Virus record (IMG/VR): IMGVR_UViG_3300017991_000001
Location: 1 to 64,000 of that record
Source: a virus
Reading direction: 5' to 3' (one strand)
DNA: 64,000 nt
This document shows, piece by piece, positions 58,894 to 64,000 of this stretch (within the stretch, counting starts at the first letter, position 1; each line of letters starts with the position of its first letter). The notes beneath the pieces were generated by a model. That model was not told where the DNA came from. It did not search any database and saw nothing but the letters and a program-made list of their open reading frames with translations. A program made the position numbers and the translations under genes.

Positions 58894-59238
58894 ATGGGAT
58901 CTGAAGACACGATGAACCCGGCGTTGGAGGAGACGCTGGACAACTTCACGGACGCGCAGCTCAACAACGAGCTGGCGCGCAGACGCAAGGCGAGGCTGGA
59001 CGAGGAGAGGCAAGAGCGCCTCGAGTTGACTGCGCTGTGGGAGCGGAACCTGGACGCTTTGCTCCCGCTCACGCTTCACAAGGACGGGTGCAAGGGTACG
59101 GGCACACATCATCCCGGAGCAGACGATGATCCTCCGTGCGCGCGCTGTTTCCTGCTGCACTCGAAGGAAATGACGTGGTGGGACCCGGAATACCGCCTGA
59201 AGATCGGCGTGGAGCACGCGCCCATACCGGAGGAGTGA
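58894..59238 (+). CDS. Hypothetical protein with Cys-His site
   Basis: 114 aa, AAGGAGAG before ATG. Helical N-half; C-half GCKGTGTHHPGADDDPPCARC is a possible metal site. Unknown. Confidence 0.55.
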   Translation: MGSEDTMNPALEETLDNFTDAQLNNELARRRKARLDEERQERLELTALWERNLDALLPLTLHKDGCKGTGTHHPGADDDPPCARCFLLHSKEMTWWDPEYRLKIGVEHAPIPEE

Positions 59239-59543
59239 TGGCTAGAGAACATAGTGACAGGCCACCGGCCGTCCCGATGTGTGAGAAGTTGGCCGCCCGC
59301 GACAGGGAGGTGGGCACGGTCATGGAGTTCCTGAACTTCCTGGAGGTGGGCGACCTTCACGTCTGTACAAGGCGGGAGGTGGATTCTATCGGTGGCGGGT
59401 GGGAGCAGTTCAAGCCCACGCTGAGGAAGCACCTCGAACTGGCCTACGCCTTCGTAGGCATCGACGCCAAGCAGCTGGAAGAGGAGCGCAGGGCGCTTCT
59501 CGAGTGGGAGCGCAGGAGGTTGAGCTCTGATGGACGGTTGTAA
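59238..59543 (+). CDS. Hypothetical helical protein
   Basis: 101 aa from ATG 59238 (1-bp overlap). Helical with basic C-terminus (EERRALLEWERRRL). Unknown. Confidence 0.55.
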   Translation: MAREHSDRPPAVPMCEKLAARDREVGTVMEFLNFLEVGDLHVCTRREVDSIGGGWEQFKPTLRKHLELAYAFVGIDAKQLEEERRALLEWERRRLSSDGRL

Positions 59544-59691
59544 GCGCAGATGCCGCGGCTGCGGACGGGCGGACAACCTGGAACGCCAGCTGTGCGGGTT
59601 CTGGTTCTGCTTCTGGTGCCTGCCGCGTGCCCTCGAGAAGGGCGCAAGTTACTGGCGCCGTCTATACCACGCGCTGTACCCGTGGAGGTGA
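59530..59691 (+). CDS. Small Cys-rich protein (53 aa)
   Basis: From ATG 59530. CKRRCRGCGRADN and CGFWFCFWC provide a Cys cluster, then a basic amphipathic helix. Overlaps the previous gene by 14 bp. Likely a small zinc finger. Confidence 0.55.
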   Translation: MDGCKRRCRGCGRADNLERQLCGFWFCFWCLPRALEKGASYWRRLYHALYPWR

Positions 59692-59694
59692 CGA

Positions 59695-60024
59695 TTGAAA
59701 ACGCTCGAAGAGCTTGACCGCCTGCGCAAGCGCATGGAGGCCTGGGAGAACGAGGTCCTGTGGCCTGCGATCAAGCGTACACTGGGCATGAAGGAGAAGG
59801 AGGAGGAAGAGCCCGGGGTCGAGAGCAAGCGACCCCTGTGCATCACGTGTCGCTTCTACGTGGCCGACAGCGCGCCCACGTTCAGCAAGTGCGGGCGCAC
59901 CATCGACCCTGTGGCCGGAGGTCCGAAGGAGTTCTGCGACAGGGAGCGGAGCGGTTCTGATCTGTATGACAGGTGCGGTCCAACGGGCAAGTACTGGGAA
60001 CCGAAGGAGAGCGATGGACGCTGA
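59695..60024 (+). CDS. Hypothetical Cys-containing protein
   Basis: 109 aa from TTG 59695, with GGAGGTGA upstream. Coiled-coil N-half, C-half CITCRFYVADSAPTFSKCG and FCDRE, a treble-clef-like metal site of small phage proteins. Confidence 0.6.
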   Translation: MKTLEELDRLRKRMEAWENEVLWPAIKRTLGMKEKEEEEPGVESKRPLCITCRFYVADSAPTFSKCGRTIDPVAGGPKEFCDRERSGSDLYDRCGPTGKYWEPKESDGR

Positions 60025-60586
60025 ATTCAAGATGAAGATCACGGGCCGCTCCTACGCCGGCCATGCGGGTGGCAAGAACTCCGTGACGCTGGAAGGCACG
60101 GCGGATGAGATAAGCCTCTTGGAAGCAATGATGCGGGGGCTTTACTGGATCACGACCAAGGGCGGCAAGCTCGTGAAGTGGCGCCATTACCTGTCGGACA
60201 ACAAGCCGCCCTCGATGCCCGATCCGATCCTGGAGCGGTACTGGCCCGACGAGCGGATGGAGTACGCTCATCTGAAGGAAGGGGAGGGGCCCGACGGGCA
60301 TAGCGACCCGGCGATCTACGTGCACCACATCTACGGCTACGCCGGTCATGAGGAATACGAATACCGGGCCGAGCTACTGGAGCAGGTGGGCTTCGTCTGT
60401 CTGCGCTCACAGCGGATGGAGGACGGGCAGTACTGGGAGATCTGGTACCTGCCCGGGTGTTGGGTTGCCAAGCGGGAGCTGAAGAACAAGACGACGCAGG
60501 AGATCGTGGAGTGGCTGCGCAAGAACATCCGCCCAGGCAACATCGAGGTGGTGGGCGAGAAGTGGGACCTGTGTCACCCGGACTAG
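60014..60586 (+). CDS. Hypothetical protein
   Basis: 190 aa from ATG 60014. Beta-rich N-half (KMKITGRSYAGHAGGKNSVT), then an alpha-beta C-half. No family recognised. Overlaps the previous gene by 11 bp. Confidence 0.6.
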   Translation: MDAEFKMKITGRSYAGHAGGKNSVTLEGTADEISLLEAMMRGLYWITTKGGKLVKWRHYLSDNKPPSMPDPILERYWPDERMEYAHLKEGEGPDGHSDPAIYVHHIYGYAGHEEYEYRAELLEQVGFVCLRSQRMEDGQYWEIWYLPGCWVAKRELKNKTTQEIVEWLRKNIRPGNIEVVGEKWDLCHPD

Positions 60587-60609
60587 TTGAAAGCGGAGGA
60601 GGGCGCGTC

Positions 60610-60714
60610 ATGCGACGCTTGTTCGTGCTGGCCGTGCTGGTTGTGGTGATGGTGTTCATGGGGGGCTGCTGCCAGTCCCCGAGGGAGCGCTTCGGCAACC
60701 TGCACAATTTCTAG
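60610..60714 (+). CDS. Very small lipoprotein (34 aa)
   Basis: From ATG 60610. Signal LFVLAVLVVVMVFMGGCC ends in a lipobox; the mature part is about 15 residues. Size and type recall outer-membrane spanin subunits (Rz1) or entry/exclusion peptides; no partner with an Rz-like layout is adjacent. Confidence 0.55.
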   Translation: MRRLFVLAVLVVVMVFMGGCCQSPRERFGNLHNF

Positions 60715-60722
60715 GAGATATC

Positions 60723-61274
60723 ATGCCTTTTGTGGAAGAGGAAGTGATCAGGTCGTATAGCCTGTGCAAGCCGGGCGCTCCGCTGTTCGTGGCGGAGGTC
60801 AACCACGTCACCGGAGGACCGCACGGCGAGGAGATCGTCGCTGAGTTTCTTCCAGTGGTAGCCATCAAATCTGTGATCAAGGACATCTACCAGCGCGCGT
60901 GCGGGGATGTGGAGGTCGTGCGCAGGCAAGTTCCCGCTTGTCCTTCCGCCGAGGTGCTGGAGAAGTTGGGTTTTTCACGAGTAAGGCGGCTCGACGATAT
61001 TTTTCCCGTGGTTGCCGATGAACATCTCCGCGACATAGGCGAAGGGTGCGACGGCGCGGAATACACGCTTTTCACGTCCTGGTGGGGGGATTCCCCGAAG
61101 GATCACATGAATCATATTGGGGAGCTGGTTTTCGGGATGGCGGACAGGGTGGCTGCCCAAACGATTAAAGGGGCTGACAAGTACCGTTTCAGGGCGGCAC
61201 TCGTGAACATGCTGTGTTCCAAGGACGATCTGATCGTAGAGCGGAGTATCGGGAAGGAGCAGACTGCCTCATGA
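60723..61274 (+). CDS. Hypothetical protein
   Basis: 183 aa, AGGAGA before ATG. Alpha-beta; LFTSWWGDSPKDHMNHIGEL in the centre. ATGA overlap with the next gene. Unknown. Confidence 0.55.
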   Translation: MPFVEEEVIRSYSLCKPGAPLFVAEVNHVTGGPHGEEIVAEFLPVVAIKSVIKDIYQRACGDVEVVRRQVPACPSAEVLEKLGFSRVRRLDDIFPVVADEHLRDIGEGCDGAEYTLFTSWWGDSPKDHMNHIGELVFGMADRVAAQTIKGADKYRFRAALVNMLCSKDDLIVERSIGKEQTAS

Positions 61275-61540
61275 GCCTGTGGCATCTCGTCTGGGCGATC
61301 CCGGTGGGCATCGGGCTTACGGTGTTCCTCGTCGGGCTCGCCATCGTTGGGCTGTGCCTGCTGAGCGGTACGTCGCTGTTGAAGTTCATTGACTACGGCG
61401 ACAAGAAGTTCATGGAGCCGCGTCGCAACGTCACGCTCAAGTGTAGCCGCTGCGGCGGACCGGCGATCACCGGCTTCGACGTGAAGGCGCCTTACATCTG
61501 TGCCAAGTGTTTGGCGGAATGGGAGAAGCAGAAGACATGA
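61271..61540 (+). CDS. Membrane protein with C-terminal zinc ribbon
   Basis: 89 aa. N-terminal hydrophobic segment (about 5-35), then CSRCGGPAITG and CAKC at the C-terminus, a membrane-anchored zinc ribbon. Unknown role. Confidence 0.6.
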   Translation: MSLWHLVWAIPVGIGLTVFLVGLAIVGLCLLSGTSLLKFIDYGDKKFMEPRRNVTLKCSRCGGPAITGFDVKAPYICAKCLAEWEKQKT

Positions 61541-61797
61541 GCGAACCCATAAAGACGCAGGACCCGGTGGCGTCGCTGCTGTACGACCTGATGCGCGACC
61601 ACCTGCCGGTGGGTACGGTCTACGAGCTGGTGAGGGAGAACAAGGCCAGCAGGCTGGAGAACGGTGCGGTGTTCTGTAACACGCACCTGGGCGAGATGGC
61701 CATGAAGTTCGCGGACATCTTGCGGGACAAGACGCCCACGCTCGAGGAAGAGCGCGAGAACTGGGCCAAGTCGCACGGACCGAGTCCGGGGTGGTGA
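61537..61797 (+). CDS. Small hypothetical protein
   Basis: 86 aa from ATG 61537 (ATGA overlap). Helical; VFCNTHLGEMAMKFADIL in the middle. Unknown. Confidence 0.55.
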   Translation: MSEPIKTQDPVASLLYDLMRDHLPVGTVYELVRENKASRLENGAVFCNTHLGEMAMKFADILRDKTPTLEEERENWAKSHGPSPGW

Positions 61798-61798
61798 G

Positions 61799-62011
61799 AT
61801 GAAGATACTGTGTATGGTTGGTCTGCATCGTTGGAAAGAGCCCGTCGTGAAACTTCTAAGGCCAGTGGAGAAGTTCCAGTTGGGCTCGGTCTACGATGTT
61901 GAGAAGGTCAAGGAGTGCAGGCGTTGCGGCAAGAAGAGAGTCAGGTACGGGCGCGCCTTCATCGGTGTTGGCGAGGACGGCTCCGGCCACTACTCGCACT
62001 TCAACGTCTAG
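61799..62011 (+). CDS. Small hypothetical protein
   Basis: 70 aa. MKILCMVGLHRWKEP followed by CRRCGKKRVRYGR resembles small phage zinc-ribbon proteins that start CxxGxHxW. Unknown function. Confidence 0.6.
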   Translation: MKILCMVGLHRWKEPVVKLLRPVEKFQLGSVYDVEKVKECRRCGKKRVRYGRAFIGVGEDGSGHYSHFNV

Positions 62012-62020
62012 GAGAAACAA

Positions 62021-62598
62021 TGATCGACAACTGGCTGATGATCTGCGTGCCCAGGACGGCGAGCACCTCGCTGTCCAAGATGCTGGGCCTGCGCGTGGAC
62101 GGAGGGGCCGGCGAGTATGCCGAGAACCGCTACTTCGGGCACATGCCCGCGTCCATGCTGCGGCCCCGCTTCGGTGAGAAGTGGGACGAGATGTTCACGT
62201 TCGGGTTTGTGCGCAACCCGTGGGACCGGCTGGTCAGCATCGCCGCGCGGGTCAACCCGCAGGCGCTGGCGAACAAGGACACGTTCTACGCGTGGATGAC
62301 CACGGGCTGCCAGGGGCAGGGCGGCGATACGCCGTTCGCCACCGGCGGCACGCCGATCACGCGGCCGTGCAGCGAGTTCCTGCTGCCGTGCAAGTACGTG
62401 GGGAAGTACGAGACGCTGGCCTATGACACGACGGTCATCTGCCGCGCGCTGGGGCTGGAGAAGGTGCCGCAGTGGCGCCACGACGAGCAGTGTGAGCATA
62501 AGCCCTATGTGGATTACTACCACCAGGACGCCCGTGAATGGGTGAGGTGGTACTACCACGCGGACATCGTGAACTTCGGGTACCGGTACGGAGGCTGA
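62021..62598 (+). CDS. Sulfotransferase-like protein 3
   Basis: 192 aa, AGGAGAAAC before ATG. CVPRTASTSLSKML (about 7-20) is a P-loop of the sulfotransferase-2 type and GFVRNPWDRLVSIAA (about 62-76) the 3'-phosphate site. Different subfamily from the pair at 6859-8270. Sits among small hypotheticals; acceptor unknown. Confidence 0.7.
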
Positions 62599-62599
62599 A

Positions 62600-62944
62600 A
62601 TGGGGAAGAAGATCGAGCAAGCGACCTGTTGCGGGAGAACCGTTGAGTTCCGGTTTTGTCCCGTGTGCGGCAAGCTGCACAAGGATCAAGACCCTTTGGT
62701 GACACTGCACGCGCATTGCCTGAAGTCTTTGCGCGCTCTCGAGACCAGCAAAGAGACCAACCTTGAGACAATCGCGCGAATAGAGGCGCGCGAGAAGGAA
62801 GGAAAAGCGTACCCCCAAGATGGTGAAGAGTTGAAGTGGAGGCGAGAACACACGAAGGGCAGTGACCCCATGATAGCCAAGTGGAAGGGATGGGTTGACG
62901 CCCTTTCCGAGGTCATCGCGGTCCGTGAGAAGGAGAACGACTAA
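62600..62944 (+). CDS. Hypothetical zinc-ribbon protein
   Basis: 114 aa. CCGRTVEFRFCPVCGKL at the N-terminus is a zinc ribbon, followed by a coiled coil. Unknown. Confidence 0.6.
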   Translation: MGKKIEQATCCGRTVEFRFCPVCGKLHKDQDPLVTLHAHCLKSLRALETSKETNLETIARIEAREKEGKAYPQDGEELKWRREHTKGSDPMIAKWKGWVDALSEVIAVREKEND

Positions 62945-63504
62945 TGGCGGGAGTCAAATACACGGTCACTGAGGAGTACGACATGCTCACCATCGAGGGT
63001 GAGCCATATTGCGGTAGGCGCAGGATCGTGGCCAACATCCACGAGCCGAACTCCGACAACCCCGTCGTCGAGCTGAAGCACGCGCTCGGGCTCGACGGGG
63101 TCAAGGAGATCCTCAAGCTCGCCCAGCAGCACAAGCACGGCGGCAAGTTCGAGACCCACATCCTGTGGGGCGACAAGATCAAGGGCGGCCCGAACAAGTA
63201 CGAGTTCAACACGCCCGAGGAGCGCGAGGCGTTCCTGGCGGCGATCTCCGAGGGGGACGGCTGGTTGTCCGGGGAGGAGGTCAACCCCGGCGACTACATC
63301 AACTGCGAGTGCGGCGAGGACAGCGAGCCCTTTCACCGTGAAGAGGGCCAGTGCGACCATTGCGGCCAGTTCTACTGCACGGAATGCGGCGCGAAGACGG
63401 AGATGGCCGGCGACGGCTGGGACGGACTGTGCGGCAACTGTGCGGACAGGGCCGATGACGAGGTGGCGGAGACGGACATATTGGAAGGGAGGGACGTGTC
63501 TTGA
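62944..63504 (+). CDS. Hypothetical multi-Cys protein
   Basis: 186 aa from ATG 62944 (1-bp overlap). N-terminal alpha-beta domain; C-terminal CECGED, CDHCGQFYCTECG and CGNC form two zinc sites. TTGA overlap with the NADAR-like gene. Confidence 0.6.
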   Translation: MAGVKYTVTEEYDMLTIEGEPYCGRRRIVANIHEPNSDNPVVELKHALGLDGVKEILKLAQQHKHGGKFETHILWGDKIKGGPNKYEFNTPEEREAFLAAISEGDGWLSGEEVNPGDYINCECGEDSEPFHREEGQCDHCGQFYCTECGAKTEMAGDGWDGLCGNCADRADDEVAETDILEGRDVS

Positions 63505-64000
63505 GCGAACCCAGAGCCGACCTGGACGAGTCCCAGCGCCAGATCACGCTGCTGGCGCTGGCCCGGCTGAAGCGTGAGCGCCCGGGCTGGGCTTACGCCA
63601 TCGGCGAGATCGAAGAGAAGCTGGGCGGCCAGCTGAAGTGGCCGCCCTACGAGCCTCACGGGCTCGACACGCAGTCGCAGGTGTTCTTCTACGAGCAGGA
63701 GTTCTACCCCCTGTCGAACTTCTCGGCCTTCTCGGTCAAGTGGCGGGGTGTCCGGTTCGACACTTCCGAGGCCGCGTATCACTACGAGAAGTTCTGCGGA
63801 CCCGGGATGGGGAAGGCGGAGGTTGCCTTGCAGATCGAGGCGGCGTGTTCGGCGCATGAGGCGCTCAAGATCGCGCAGCACTACAAAGCGCGACGCCGTT
63901 CTGACTGGGACGAGGTCAAGGTCGACAAGATGCGCGCGATCCTGCGGGCCAAGTTAGAGCAGCACGAATATGTCCGTCGCAAGCTGCTTGAGACGGGCGA
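63501..64000 (+). CDS. NADAR/YbiA-like N-glycosidase (3' truncated)
   Basis: Starts at TTG 63501, runs off the window after 166 codons. VFFYEQEFYPLSNFSAFSV (about 55-73) and TSEAAYHYEKF, then DWDEVKVDKMRAIL and HEYVRRKLLETG fit the conserved order of the NADAR (YbiA, DUF1768) family. Members cleave N-glycosidic bonds, including removal of ADP-ribose from guanine, and of riboflavin intermediates. A role in countering ADP-ribosylation-based defence is inferred. An N-terminal helical extension precedes the domain. Confidence 0.8.
   Translation, partial: MSEPRADLDESQRQITLLALARLKRERPGWAYAIGEIEEKLGGQLKWPPYEPHGLDTQSQVFFYEQEFYPLSNFSAFSVKWRGVRFDTSEAAYHYEKFCGPGMGKAEVALQIEAACSAHEALKIAQHYKARRRSDWDEVKVDKMRAILRAKLEQHEYVRRKLLETG

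Noticed and set aside
1-64000. Whole-phage recoding of TAG (genetic code 15)
   Set aside because: Many genes end cleanly at TAG next to properly spaced starts, and no long gene here is broken by in-frame TAG; suppression rather than recoding fits better.

Overview
The window looks like part of the genome of a large, GC-rich tailed bacteriophage. It carries a large terminase subunit, a full phage replication and recombination set (family A DNA polymerase, primase, DnaB-type helicase, RecA-type recombinase, gp46/gp47-like nuclease pair, UvsW-like helicase), one tRNA gene and dozens of small, tightly overlapping genes (ATGA, GTGA and TTGA junctions). Three lipobox-bearing proteins and a heptose-adenylyltransferase-like enzyme fit a Gram-negative host, but the host cannot be named from the sequence.

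Layout. 1-850: end of a tail-spike-like protein and a strong terminator. 955-6860: the most unusual region, with four CRISPR-like arrays (34 spacers in total, 61-bp period of 29-bp repeat plus 32-bp spacer). Each array is preceded by a copy of a conserved, hairpin-rich leader that contains an anti-repeat matching that array. A two-gene operon (662 aa and 280 aa) lies between arrays 1 and 2. The 662-aa protein can be read as a very divergent Cas12/TnpB-lineage protein whose RuvC-like strands lack the catalytic acids; no cas1, cas2 or cas4 is visible. I interpret the region as a phage-borne, multi-tracrRNA, probably binding-only RNA-guided system. 6859-9073 (minus): two sulfotransferases and a lipoprotein. 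9271-11912: small genes and the terminase (minus). 11979-18818: MoxR-type ATPase with a metallopeptidase/VWA partner, a sugar nucleotidyltransferase and hypotheticals. 18745-19704: a lone minus-strand gene with its own promoter and operator-like palindrome. 19956-30110: a long run of small hypotheticals with several HTH and zinc-ribbon proteins. 30082-48426: the replication and recombination block, with a DNA glycosylase and an amber-reading tRNA inside it. 48480-64000: regulators, a DUF932-like protein, hairpin-rich intergenic stretches, a 159-nt tRNA-like RNA, many small Cys-rich proteins, a third sulfotransferase and, cut by the window end, a NADAR/YbiA-type enzyme.

How the genes work together. 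The primase, helicase, polymerase (with an N-terminal family-4 uracil-DNA-glycosylase-like domain), putative ssDNA-binding protein and RecA protein lie next to each other and form the replisome and recombination core; the SbcD/SbcC-like pair and UvsW-like helicase would process ends and forks. Sulfotransferases and the nucleotidyltransferase point to modification of glycans or small molecules in the infected cell. The arrays with the 662-aa effector would bind nucleic acid of rival viruses, of the host, or possibly of the phage itself.
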